64,000 nt of DNA from Maea johnstoni (taxonomy: Eukaryota > Annelida > Polychaeta > Spionida > Magelonidae): positions 7,587,341-7,651,340 of the forward strand of contig OZ012693.1 in assembly GCA_963942565.1 (NCBI GenBank), read 5' to 3'. Positions within the stretch are counted from its first letter, which is position 1; each line of letters starts with the position of its first letter. The notes under the pieces are model-generated. The model did no database searches. It was not told the origin of the DNA and was given only the letters and a program-made list of their open reading frames with translations. Below, in pieces: positions 12,624 through 25,208 of the stretch. A program made the translations under genes and the position numbers.

Positions 12624-15530
12624 TAATATGGGTGCTGTTTTTCATCCGAAAATGAATATGTCTGCAGATGTATCACAAGTTATCAATTCTGCAAATTACC
12701 AACTAAAGAACACTGGAAAAATAAGAACATTTCCCAATACTGATACAACCAAGAGTGGCATCGTCTCACTGGTGACATCACGCCCTGACTATTGTAATAG
12801 AACAGGGGTCAGAAAATATGTCACTTAGCTAAAATGTACTATTTTCGTTTGCATTTTGGTCTTTTTTGAAAAGCATTATATAGACTCATATATAACTTTC
12901 ACTACTCTACTTTTATAAATGATTTATTTAGGAAGCAAATAGATTGATAATTGTAGTTGGACAACAACTGTAGGTAAACAGCGTTACATCGACTTATATA
13001 AGACTTTCACTATTCTACTTCGAAATATTGCTCATTCTGGTAGCAAATAACTTGATAGCTAAAATGTATGATTTTTGCCATACGTTTTACTCTTTATTCT
13101 TAGATAGCACTTTGTCTTTGCACTAGTTGCATTGTGTGGGAAAACAATGTCTTCAAATTTCTAAAAGAATATACTATAGTATAGCCTTATTGACTGTTGC
13201 AGAGGGCGCCATGATATTTGTCATAGGCCAGAAGGCCGTAACCTATCAAATTGTCCTATCAGCCATAGGGACGATACTAGTATGACAATTTATCAGCTAA
13301 TCACATGGTACACTCAAATGGTTAAAATCAGAATAGCAATAATAAGAAGGTTTAATGCCCTCTGTCGGATGGCATTATAGGGATTTGACAATTAGCCACA
13401 AGTTACGAATGTTAAAACATACTTTCCTGAAAATTACCCAAGCAGATGTCATGATTATTGGGGAATTCCCCTGACTCGGATGGATTTTCGCTCTCAATTC
13501 TTTGCCTGCATATGGCTTCCGAATATTCGGCCGGCGAATGACAAGTGCGGAACTCCCATTCACGAGCCGTTATAAATCATGGTAGGAACACCTACGGATG
13601 TGTAAAGAGTACCGAATTTCGCAAAGTGTAAAAATAAAGAATCTTTCTTTCAATATAAATATTCTAAATTGTTTAAGATTTTCGTACAGTTTTGGTTGAA
13701 CACTTTTATTTGATCAATTAACTTGCAAAAGTGAAAAGTTGCCCAATGCTACGCATGTACTTGTGTGTGATTGATATTGCGTTATAGGGAAAGATATGCA
13801 GCTACATGTTATTGAAATTGGCCGACAGGGACAACTACTAGTACGTTATAGACATCTAATTCCTGCACCAGTCGATCGGACGTCTCCTAGTGTCCGGTTG
13901 TACACAACCGATGGATAACATAAAAGGTGGATAAGACGAAGGTATCTTAAGATGTCATAAAAAATAAGCCAATCACATTACTGACCCATGTACCTTGCGA
14001 ATCAAAGCTATGTTCAGTTGCATGTGAGGTTATCCATGACGTGCAGTTTTGTACTATGCCATGGCCCCTACACATTCAGTGCAGGAATTAAATGTCGGCA
14101 CTGTACACTGTAAAAAGGACCGGTAAGGATTCAACTAGTTTGGAGTTTCATTGATCTGAAAAGGATTAACCTTTGTATAATTTGGGTGAACATTGCATTA
14201 ACTAGTTATTACTAGGTGAACATCTATCCAAATATTTTTTCATTGATAAATGATTACCCGCCTGAAATGTTAAGGTTCACCTCAATCAGAGAACCTTCAA
14301 TATTTTTCAGTGAACCTCAACCTTTTAGGTTAAGCTTTAACCATTCCAGTGAATGTTATAGTTATACGTTTACTTTCTTGGGTAAACGTTTACTGGAGGA
14401 TTCGATATTTGAGACTTCCTGTCGCCCACAACATCCAAAGACCTCATGTTGATGACCTCAGACAAAGGAAATACACTTAGCAGGGACCCAGATAACCTAT
14501 ATACCTATTTCCTATATAAATCGAGCCTATCTAAATGGATGGGTCTGTAGGTCTCTTATATTTTAATATCTGGATCAGCAAAAACCGGAGAAAGGCCAAT
14601 TTATCCAATTCTTGTACCATGGGTGGTGGCAAAGATGGGTCAAGATCTCAAATTGCCCAAGGGTGCCAACCCGTCATCTGGCATATTCTAAAAGTGGGTA
14701 CCCTTGCCAGCCATAATCAATTGAAAAAAAAAATGAAGAAGAATGTTCAGCCCAAAATCCAGCTTTCTTTGCCGGACTAGTGTGCAAAACTTCAAGAAAC
14801 AGCTGAAAACCTTACTATTACGAAAGGAGTTTATTTGACTACATGGACCTTGACAGCTGTCCACTGTCCACTTAAAAGCGCTTTTGAATATCATAGGTGG
14901 AAAGAGCGCTATATCAAATATAAAAAAATATTATTAACAAAAGAGTTCCTCTTTGCTCCATATTAGTCTTTATTCAATCTTTCAAATTTTTAATGGTCTT
15001 CATTCCATAAGATAGGGATAGGTAAACATTTGATAACCACAAAGCCTGAATTCCTTCATCATCTACTTTTTACCTAATATATTTAATTTTAGACATGGAG
15101 GGGACTTGTATGGCGCTTATGCATATCTCATGTTAGAAGACCTTTCAGGCGGTACACCTTGGTTAAGGCGAAACAGTGAAACATAAGCAAGACAGACAGA
15201 ACAACTTATCCAATATGTTCCAAAGGAAATAATCGCAGAAATTTAACGGAAAAAAAATTGGGATAGAAGTGAGATTCCTTTTCCCATATAATTGATCTTT
15301 CCTCGGCAGAATTAAAATGTTATGCTCCTCAGACCAATTGTTGATAATAGCTAGGTTTGAAACGACTGCGATTGTTTACATATTTTTAGCTTACATATGG
15401 GGGCCACATTCAGAAGAAACTTTAGATAATATGAAATTGTATATTTATTTGTTAGTCAATGACATGTCACAGAAACGTAATCAAATTTGATAGGTATATA
15501 CATGAATGGCCCTGATTTAACAACTTTACA
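12624..15530 (-). repeat. Right unique arm of the giant inverted repeat
   Basis: Inverted, nearly identical copy of 6199-9132. The inner breakpoint is sharp: the arms agree up to AATATGGGTGCTG and then differ. No intact gene. Confidence 0.8.
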
Positions 15531-18500
15531 AGCACCTGGCGGACATCAGTCGAACTTCACTTGTTGGACATTTGACTACAAGCCCCCTGACTGTCCACGG
15601 CTGGCGAGGCCGACGTAGGAGTCACACACCAGGAGTGTATAAACGGCACTGTAAGTGCTCTTCAACGTCTAAAGTGCAAGATTTATGAAGTAAGTATTGA
15701 AATTGAGTGATTTCTTGTTGTGATCTAATCGATACACGCCGATTGTGTATGATTAAGGAGATTTTTGAGCACCTGGCGGACATCAGTCGAACTGCACTTG
15801 TTGGACATTTGACTACAAGCCCCCTGACTGTCCACGGCTGGCGAGGCCGACGTAGGAGTCACACACCAGGAGTGTATAAACGGCACTGTAAGTGCTCTTC
15901 AACGTCTAAAGTGCAAGATTTATGAAGTAAGTATTCAAATTGAGTGATTTCTTGTTGTGATCTAATCGATACACGCCGATTGTGTATGATTAAGGAGATT
16001 TTTGAGCACCTGGCGGACATCAGTCGAACTGCACTTGTTGGACATTTGACTACAAGCCCCCTCTGACTGTCCACGGCTGGCGAGGCCGACGTAGGAGTCA
16101 CACACCAGCGCCAGTTGGGACACTATCTCTATGGCGCAGGGGAGTGTATAAACGGCACTGTAATTGCTCTTCAACGTCTAAAGTGCAAGATTTATGAAGT
16201 AAGTATTCAAATTGAGTGATTTCTTGTTGTGATCTAATCGATACACGCCGATTGTGTATGATTAAGGAGATTTTTGAGCACCTGGCGGACATCAGTCGAA
16301 CTGCACTTGTTGGACATTTGACTACAAGCCCCCTCTGACTGTCCACGGCTGGCGAGGCCGACGTAGGAGTCACACACCAGCGCCAGTTGGGACACTATCT
16401 CTATGGCGCAGGGGAGTGTATAAACGGCACTGTAAGTGCTCTTCAACGTCTAAAGTGCAAGATTTATGAAGTAAGTATTCAAATTGAGTGATTTCTTGTT
16501 GTGATCTAATCGATACACGCCGATTGTGTATGATTAAGGAGATTTTTGAGCACCTGGCGGACATCAGTCGAACTGCACTTGTTGGACATTTGACTACAAT
16601 CCCCCTGACTGTCCACGGCTGGCGAGGCCGACGTAGGAGACACACACCAGGAGTGTATAAACGGCACTGTAAGTGCTCTTCAACGTCTAAAGTGCAAGAT
16701 TTATGAAGTAAGTATTCAAATTGAGTGATTTCTTGTTGTGATCTAATCGATACACGCCGATTGTGTATGATTAAGGAGATTTTTGAGCACCTGGCGGACA
16801 TCAGTCGAACTGCACTTGTTGGACATTTGACTACAAGCCCCCTCTGACTGTCCACGGCTGGCGAGGCCGACGTAGGAGTCACACACCAGCGCCAGTTGGG
16901 ACACTATCTCTATGGCGCAGGGGAGTGTATAAACGGCACTGTAAGTGCTCTTCAACGTCTAAAGTGCAAGATTTATGAAGTAAGTATTCAAATTGAGTGA
17001 TTTCTTGTTGTGATCTAATCGATACACGCCGATTGTGTATGATTAAGGAGATTTTTGAGCACCTGGCGGACATCAGTCGAACTGCACTTGTTGGACATTT
17101 GACTACAAGCCCCCTCTGACTGTCCACGGCTGGCGAGGCCGACGTAGGAGTCACACACCAGCGCCAGTTGGGACATTATCTCTATGGCGCAGGGGAGTGT
17201 ATAAACGGCACTGTAAGTGCTCTTCAACGTCTAAAGTGCAAGATTTATGAAGTAAGTATTCAAATTGAGTGATTTCTTGTCATTACAGGATATGGCCACA
17301 GTACCAACCGTACTGGCCACCACGGTACCGTGGTGGCCCGGACGGTTGGGGGTGTGGCCACACTGTGATACAGCAATGCTTCCTGTCATCCTCACTCCCT
17401 AGAGAACGCTACCCACCTGGCCGGCACTGGCATGCAGGTCCTTATCTATATGGGTCAAATGCAGCCAGCGAGTAGCAGTGTAGGATGGAGTGTTGACGCT
17501 AGATGTGACAGCCAAACAGATTTCCACTTGCAGCAGAAAATTGAATATAAAAGCGGTTTTCATGGAAATGGCTACAAGAAAGTGGTATGTTTAGTTTAGG
17601 AAGTATACGATACTCTGGCGTGCAGCTTAATATAGGAGTTTTAGCATGCTCTTGAGGGTTGAAAGTTGTAACAAGTGACTTTAAAAAGTTCTCTGTGACC
17701 ATATCCTGTCATGGTTGTGATCTAATCGATACACGCCGATTGTGTATGATTAAGGAGATTTTTGAGCACCTGGCGGACATCAGTCGAACTGCACTTGTTG
17801 GACATTTGACTACAAGCCCCCTCTGACTGTCCACGGCTGGCGAGGCCGACGTAGGAGTCACACACCAGCGCCAGTTGGGACACTATCTCTATGGCGCAGG
17901 GGAGTGTATAAACGGCACTGTAAGTGCTCTTCAACGTCTAAAGTGCAAGATTTATGAAGTAAGTATTCAAATTGAGTGATTTCTTGTTGTGATCTAATCG
18001 ATACACGCCGATTGTGTATGATTAAGGAGATTTTTGAGCACCTGGCGGACATCAGTCGAACTGCACTTGTTGGACATTTGACTACAAGCCCCCTCTGACT
18101 GTCCACGGCTGGCGAGGCCGACGTAGGAGTCACACACCAGCGCCAGTTGGGACACTATCTCTATGGCGCAGGAGTGTATAAACCGCACTGTAAGTGCTCT
18201 TCAACGTCTAAAGTGCAAGATTTATGAAGTAAGTATTCAAATTGAGTGATTTCTTGTTGTGATCTAATCGATACACGCCGATTGTGTATGATTAAGGAGA
18301 TTTTTGAGCACCTGGCGGACATCAGTCGAACTGCACTTGTTGGACATTTGACTACAAGCCCCCTCTGACTGTCCACGGCTGGCGAGGCCGACGTAGGAGT
18401 CACACACCAGCGCCAGTTGGGACACTATCTCTATGGCGCAGGGGAGTGTATAAACGGCACTGTAAGTGCTCTTCAACGTCTAAAGTGCAAGATTTATGAA

Positions 18501-18602
18501 GTAAGTATTCAAATTGAGTGATTTCTTGTTGTGATCTAATCGATACACGCCGATTGTGTATGATTAAGGAGATTTTTGAGCACCTGGCGGACATCAGTCG
18601 AA
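15531..18602 (-). repeat. Satellite array, right arm (237/272-bp units)
   Basis: The same satellite as the left arm, inverted. Marker CGGCAC positions are 15644, 15881, 16153, 16425, 16662, 16934, 17206, 17913, 18183 (variant CCGCAC) and 18455. Spacings from the inside out are 237, 272, 272, 237, 272, 272, then 272 plus a 435-bp gain, 270 and 272. The innermost unit matches the innermost left unit, including shared single-base variants. The outer order differs, so the two arrays have rearranged independently. Confidence 0.95.
17281..17713. mobile_element. 433-bp TIR element inserted in one satellite unit
   Basis: The ends are CATTACAGGATATGG and the inverted CCATATCCTGTCATG. Compared with the uninterrupted unit the net gain is 435 bp, which fits a 433-bp element plus a 2-bp duplication (GT at 17279-17280 and 17714-17715). 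It holds an internal hairpin near 17300-17350 (CCAACCGT...ACGGTTGG) and no gene. Family not assigned. Confidence 0.75.
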
Positions 18603-18814
18603 AGGCGATGTCACAGTGACATTTAGCGCAGTGTCACAGTCACAGTGAAGTGCTAAACTGTCCACTTGGACGCCACACCAGTTGGACATTTAAGGTATAC
18701 TGGCATAGAATTGTGATGTCACAGTGACACCAAGATAAGTGTCACAGTGTAGTCCTTTACTGTCCAGTTGGACGTCACATGTGACGTCCAACGGCTACTA
18801 GACCTTGTAGGGCA
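18603..18814 (+). repeat. Two tandem ~105-bp units with TGTCACAGTGACA dyads
   Basis: GATGTCACAGTGACA occurs at 18607 and 18714. Each is followed by a GTGTCACAGT motif and then CTGTCCA-YTTGGACG. A further palindrome, GACGTCACATGTGACGTC, lies at 18771-18788. The sequence sits between the satellite and the gag-side remnant of the Ty3 fossil and may be part of that element's leader. Confidence 0.5.
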
Positions 18815-19025
18815 ATGGTGAATGCGCTCATGTACGAGACATTCGACGAGACTGACTCAAATGCAACGTCGCCAGCGGTGGCAGCCACCACATCACCGAA
18901 AGACACCTCCGTGGTCTCAACATCAGCTAATGATGACCTCCTGACCAGGATAACCGCCCTGGAGGTGAGAAGCTCTTGGCAAGAGCAATCTACCTGGGAC
19001 CGCAGGGGCAACTCCAGAATAACTT
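18815..19025 (+). mobile_element. Ty3/gypsy fossil, gag-side remnant left of the LINE
   Basis: About 65 codons rich in Ser, Thr and Ala with a short helical segment (DDLLTRITALEV). The segment ends at 19025 in the target-site duplication shared with 33745-33758, where a zinc-knuckle coding region resumes on the other side of the LINE. I therefore assign it to the same Ty3 fossil as 33745-38916. The element is broken. Confidence 0.6.
19012..19025. repeat. Target-site duplication of the 12.4-kb LINE (3' side)
   Basis: CTCCAGAATAACTT, identical to 33745-33758. It is followed immediately by a T-rich run, which is the A-rich tail of a minus-strand LINE. Confidence 0.9.
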
Positions 19026-19233
19026 TTTTAAATTTGATGAATTTTTGGTTTATTCATTGCCTGCCAGCTATGGCGATCGCATACTAATACATACTGTTTG
19101 TTTTTTTGTTTGCTCGCATGTGAGAAAACTTACAAATAATAAGATGGTTAGTGTGACCTCCGTTCCAAAACATTAGAACATCTGGGAGGATTTTCCTGTA
19201 AAAGTAAAGAGTTATTGCACATAGTGAATATAT

Positions 19234-22200
19234 CTAAGACCATTCGTTTACTAAGAGATGCCAGTCCTTTTCAAATTTGTCTGTACTGTTTGTTATATTT
19301 GCCAAATATTTTGAATGTATATATTCTTGTTTCAATAAATTCTTGAAATTGAAAAAATTTGGTGTTTTGTTTTTCAATTTTGCAGAATATATCGTTATTT
19401 TGGCGTACAGTATAATAATTGAAATAAGACGGCTTTTGTGGATGTCACCTGTTATAATGCTATTTTCGGTTAGCTTATAATCTCGCACACCCAGATGGTT
19501 AATCCATCTTTCTACATCCGACCAGAGTTTTTTTTATTTTTCGCAATAGAGAATCATGTGTGAATTGCTGTCTAATTCTGTATTACACATATTGCAACTC
19601 GGATCTTTTTTAATGCCCATTTTAAATAGTCTATTGTTTGTAAAAAAATCTCTGGTGTAAAGTTCTAAATTGGATGTATTTTGCGTAAGTGTCACTTATT
19701 AGTGTGCTATGTCTCTTATAGGATTTGGAAATTTCGGCTGGTATTTAGTCAACTTCTATACAGACATTCCATTTGTTACAGTTTTCCTCTATTATATTAT
19801 AGTGTCTACCTTGTAGACTACGGTATAAGTTAGATACCCCTTTTTTGTCCTTGGACACAATAATATTAATATAACTGTTTCTTGGTAGTGTGGTTTTAAA
19901 ATGAGCAAAGTCCTTATATCTGAGAAATGATTTGATTTTGTTGCAGAAACCGCCATATTCCAAGAAGTTGGTTTTAACTTGATATACTTCCTTGAATGTT
20001 TGCAAATCCATCGGTTTACCATATGTGTCTACAATGTCATTAAGAGTTCTGATACCCTTGTCAAACCAATCTTTTTTGAAATCAATTCTCAGATTAGGGT
20101 TAAACCAAATGGGTACCTCATGTATAATATCCAATTGTGTAATAATATCAGTTTTAAAAAGGCATTTAACACTTTCAATAAAGTCTGACCAGAATGGATT
20201 ATATATAATGTCTTCAATTCGATCTATTTTATCTGGTCCAAATGTAAAGACATCATAAATGTCCCAGTATGTTGGGAATACAGTCCATTTTGAATCACTT
20301 TTGAGCATTCTTTTAGCCCATCCAAGCTTTAAAGCTAAATCAAACTTTTCTAAATTGTGCAGTCTAAGGCCTCCATCTGGCATGTCAGCTTCAATTATTT
20401 CTTTACGAAACTTGGGAGGTTTGTTGTTCCAGAGGAAGTTTTTGAAGAGAGTGTTTATTTCATTGAAGAGTTTTTTTGGGACTTGGTAGGGACAGGAGCA
20501 GGTGGGTGATTTTTGATAGGAATAATGATTTTATGATCATAACTTTGCAATAAGGGCTTAGTTTGCGAGCTTGCCATAATCTTATCAATTTTTTGATATC
20601 TGTGATTTTTTTGTCTACATTTAAAGTAGTGATTTCACCCATATCATCTACATTGTAGTCGATACCAAGAACGGTGAACTTGTTAGTCCATTCCATTCCA
20701 TACTTTCCTTCCCAATTCAAGCTCCTGTCCCTTTTAACTGCTTTGGTTTTGTCTACATTAATACCTAAGCCAGACACATTTCTAAACCATCGTAAAATAC
20801 TCATAAGCCTTTTTATATCCTCATGAGAGCCTTCTAAAAACAGTGTTGTATCATCTGCATACTGTGAGATGATAATTTCAGTGCCATGTTCCTCTATTCC
20901 CTCTATGTCCCCACATTCCCTGATACAGTGAGATAGTAATTCCGCACATAAGACAAAGATATACGGGGAAATTGGGTCACCTTGACGACACCCCCTAGAG
21001 AGTTGTATGTTCTTGGAAAAATGACCATTGTTTTCGATAACAGAAGTTGATCCATTTCGCAATGGTTTATTGTGTCATATAATAGTCTGGTATTGTCTCC
21101 TATAAATCGATTTGCAATAAATCCTGTCTGGTCTGGGCTTACTACTGTTTCTAGAGTTGTCTTTAGTCTGTTAGCAAGAATTGCCGAAAAAAATTTGTAT
21201 GTGCAGTTAAGCATTGTCAGTGGTCTCCAGTTTTTTAGTATGTTTCTGTCTTTGCCTTGTTTCGGTATACAAGTAATTGTACCGCATTTAATATGATTTG
21301 AAACTGAGTCAGTTGTAATGGAGTGTGTATAAGCGCGAAAGATCCAGTGGGTTAGTTCATGACTGAAGGTCTTAAAAAATTCATTTGAAAATCCGTCTGG
21401 TCCGGGTGCTTTATTTAATTTTGAGTGTTTGATTGCGTATTCTAGTTCGTCTATTGTGATGTCAGAGTCCATAAGTATTCTGTGATTTTCTGGTAGTTTC
21501 GGTATGTTTGTAGTTAAGTATTCATATTTTGAATCTGTAATTGGTGTCGTTCTTTTTGCTGTAAATAAGTCACTGTAAAATGTGTGCTGCATCTCCATGA
21601 TTTCTTCAATGGCTGTGTGTGTATCTCCATTCTGATCAATCAACTCAGGAATGGATTTATTGAGGAAGTTTTTTTTTTCGAGGTTAAGGAAAAGGCTGGA
21701 CGGTTTCTCCCATTGGGAGTTTATTGTTGCCCTCGAGCGAATCATTGCTCCATTGAGTTTTTTTCCCTCCATTGTTCTAATTCCTCTTTTCTACTATCTA
21801 AGTAATCTGATAATACTTGCTTATTAGTCAGGTCACTATTGGAGTCAATTGATTTTTCAATTGTTTCAATGCTTTCTATCAATTTATTTTCATGTATTCT
21901 ATTCTCCCTTGCTTGTTTTTTGGAGAATTTGATAGTTTCCCCTCTTATTTGGCATAATAGGGTGTCTAGAAATAAAGTATCATTGATATTTATCTCCAAG
22001 TCTGTTCCAATATTGTTATCAACATACTCGGGATGATATATTGGCAGAGCATATGTTGCCTTGGCTAGATTGATCTCTTTCCTGACCATATTTAGATAAT
22101 CCTGATTTTCCAGAAGTTTGTTGTTCAACTTCCAATGGCCTCTTCCTCTTGGTTGTTTTGAGATGTTTAGAGTGAGTTCGATTGGTGAGTGGTCACTCCT

Positions 22201-22887
22201 ATAAGCCAATCTTATTTCAGCTTTTGGGCATAATCCCACTAAGTTCTGGGATACTAGACAGTAATCTAGTCTTGAGCGTTTGAATGGTTTTTTAGAGCCC
22301 CATGTAAATCTTAAAGTATCAGGATTTTGTTCTCTCCAAATATCAATCAATTCTCTGGAAGAGATCAAATTTTTTATTTGCTGATTGATAAGTTTATGCC
22401 GTATGAATTGATAATTGTATGTGTCAATTATTTCTAGTGGAGTATTCCAGTCTCCCATCCATACTTGGTTATCAAGTAAGTCAGCATCCAGTTTTGATAA
22501 TAATTGTTCTAGCCAATTTGCATCATCAATATTAGGACCATAGACATTTATCAAGGAGAAACAGCATAAGTCAGGTAGTTCAATGTTAATTAGTAGAAAG
22601 CGTCCGTCTTTGTCAGATACAGTGGTAAGTATTTTGTGTTCAAAAGTGTTGTTGATAATGGTACTAACCCCCTTTGAGTTTGTCGATGTACCTGCACAAT
22701 TGAAAGTCACATTCCATTCTTTACTCAATTGTGGGATGTCGTCAGGGACCCAATGGCTTTCTTGGACAAGAATTATATCTAAATGTTGTTGTTTGAAAGA
22801 GTTGAAAAAATCAAATCTTTTGCTTTCCTGTCTAAGACCCCGCGCATTTAAAGATTGTATAGCCAATCTGTTATGTGGGATATCTGT
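19234..22887 (-). pseudogene. LINE ORF2: APE endonuclease, reverse transcriptase, zinc knuckle (broken)
   Basis: The N-terminal domain is an apurinic-like endonuclease with all expected motifs: SLNARGL, VQESHW (catalytic Glu), NVYGPN, GDWNTP, RLDYCLV and RSDHSP. RT motifs follow: KAPGPDGFSNEFFK, NWRPLTMLNCTYK, SPDQTGFIANRFIG, RGCRQGDPISPYIF and SQYADDTTLFL. A C-terminal C-x2-C-x8-H-x4-C knuckle lies near 19560-19620. The wording of the motifs fits the L1/Tx1 group. Damage: frameshift in an A-run near 21755; an internal deletion near 21060 that removes RT motif A (the first catalytic Asp); frameshift near 20490; further breaks at about 19500-19740. The frame opens after a stop at 22890 with no ATG before the endonuclease, so the start codon is lost or unconventional. 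Confidence 0.9.
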
Positions 22888-25208
22888 CTATCAAGGAGTA
22901 GGGACACAGGTAGAGGGCTGGCAAGCAACAAACAGAGTTTTCTATAATACCCAAAAAAACTCATATTTAATTCTGAACATAACATAATATAACTTGCAGG
23001 AAAACATCATGTCTGGTTGGATGTGTTCACTGAGTAGCTAGAAAAAATGCTAACTATCTTATCCATTCTTACATGAACTTTTGTAAGTAGGATACAAGTT
23101 AAATTAATGAAAAAAGGGAAAAAAAAAAGAAATATCAGAAGGATGTTTTCGATATAATAGAATAAAAAGGAAAAAAAAATTTGGCATTATCATCGTCCGT
23201 CTGTCAACTTGTTAATGTGAATAGTAACAAAATTACAGATCAATTAAGTACTTTGCTGTAGAGACAATTAGGTCTAACCTATCAGCCTGTATGTAAACGA
23301 AAAAATAAAAAGTTTAAATATAGACATGTTATTACATAATTATACATATATTGGTACATGAAGTGCCTCTGCACTCACATGTGGAATTAATACAATAAAT
23401 AGGGAAAAAGATGGAGAATTTAAGAGTTACCACAGATATTATAGTACCATGTCTGTGCTACCACAGTTGTGTCAATCAAAGCCACAGAGGATGGGCCCAC
23501 CTGAGTACTAACTTGTATCCGGTTTGTCCATCCTCCATGGCATATACTGAGTAGAGAGTGACTGTACTGCACAGACTGGCACACCAATATATATTGCTGT
23601 AGACCAGGAAATTATCCATATCCTGTAACCTGTAGATATATGGCTTTTTTTTTACCTGATTGGCATACCTATTATAGAAAAGTGCAATATTTTGCAAATA
23701 GTATAATGAATTGCATGAATACATATTATGAACAAGGAATTTTAGCCTTATCTTATAAATTCAAGATATATGGCTTATTACCCAATTAGTATAACTGTAC
23801 TAAGGAGTACGCAATACATTTTAAACACAAGAAAAATAGTTTATTGCAGGATTAACTGATATACACAATCCATAACCCTAAAATGATGTACCCATCAACT
23901 AGTCTTGAATGGGCTCACCAGACACAGGCATGCACATATACATGTGCACGTGTGTCAGGCATGTCCATCCAATACAGTATCAGAAGTATGGGTTGACTGT
24001 ACATCACTCCAAGAATATGGCAAATGATTAAAAGTAATATATTGCATGATTACCTGCTGCTAACAAGATAGCAAATGAAGTACACACCAAAAAAAAAGAA
24101 ACAGGTTTTTGCCGTATACTATAACTTGTAGATATATGGCTTTTTACAGGATAGGCATAATTATACCAACATAATATATGCAATAAATTGAAAAACACAG
24201 TATTACAATAGCAAGATATATGATAAGTATTGCAAGTATTGGTGCTGTACTCATCCAATGGTACTGACTGGACTCGACAGACGCAGGCTGGCACATGTGA
24301 ATGAGCATGCGTGTCTCTGGCGTGTCCACCACCTCCAGGAATATGGCAACTAATTATAAATAATATGTTGCATGATTACCTGCTGCTAACAAGATAGCAA
24401 ATGAAGTGCACACCAAAAAAAAAAAAAAAGTTTTTGCTGTATACTATAATTTGTAGTTATATGGCTTTTTACAGGATAGGCATAATTATACCAACATAAG
24501 ATATGCAGTATATTGAGAAACAGAGTATTACAATAGCAAGATATATGATACGTATTGCAAGTATTGGTGCTGTACTCATCCAATGGTACTGACTGGACTC
24601 GACAGACACAGGCTGGCACATGTGAATGAGCATGCGTGTGTCTGGCGTGTCCACCACCCACAATGCAAAGAATGGCTATCTGGCGATGTATGCATATGGC
24701 ATAAAACAGGAAATAGAAAATTAGCCCCATCCCATGAACTACAGTTATATGGCTGTATGACACTGTATGCATAGGACATATAGCAAAAAGTATGAAATTA
24801 CCCTTATCTTGTGATCTACTGATATAAGGCTCTTTACATGATTGGCATAAAAAAAATAAAAAAAATATACAATATATTGATATAGGACCCTATACCGGCT
24901 GTGTCACCTATGATCATTATAAGAACAAATAAAGACCAAGATTGGATATATTTTGACTTAAATTGAAGCAGTGACATGGAACTAGGATAGTGTACACAAC
25001 CTGCTAGTATAGTGTGTTGGATAAGACTGTAAATGGTACATCTAGGAAGACAGTCTGAGCACCACAATTTAGGTAGTGTAAGGTGCTTTTTATGCTCAAA
25101 ATCTCATAATTAGAAATGCAAAGTGTAAGCAGAAGTGTGGATGGATTTAAAGTCTTTAGGCATTATTAGTATGGAGGACTAACTGTTATAGGGATAGTGT
25201 CAGGTGTT
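22888..25208 (-). other. LINE spacer 2 (middle ORF to ORF2), repeat-rich, non-coding
   Basis: About 2.3 kb without a convincing gene. A motif of the form GATATATGGCTTTTTACAGG recurs in diverged form near 23636, 23766, 24130, 24455, 24743 and 24823. A unit of about 326 bp is present twice in tandem (24044-24369 and from 24370), containing GATTACCTGCTGCTAACAAG. On the minus strand a pyrimidine-rich run ending in AG (22938-22918) precedes ORF2 and resembles a splice acceptor. Confidence 0.7.
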
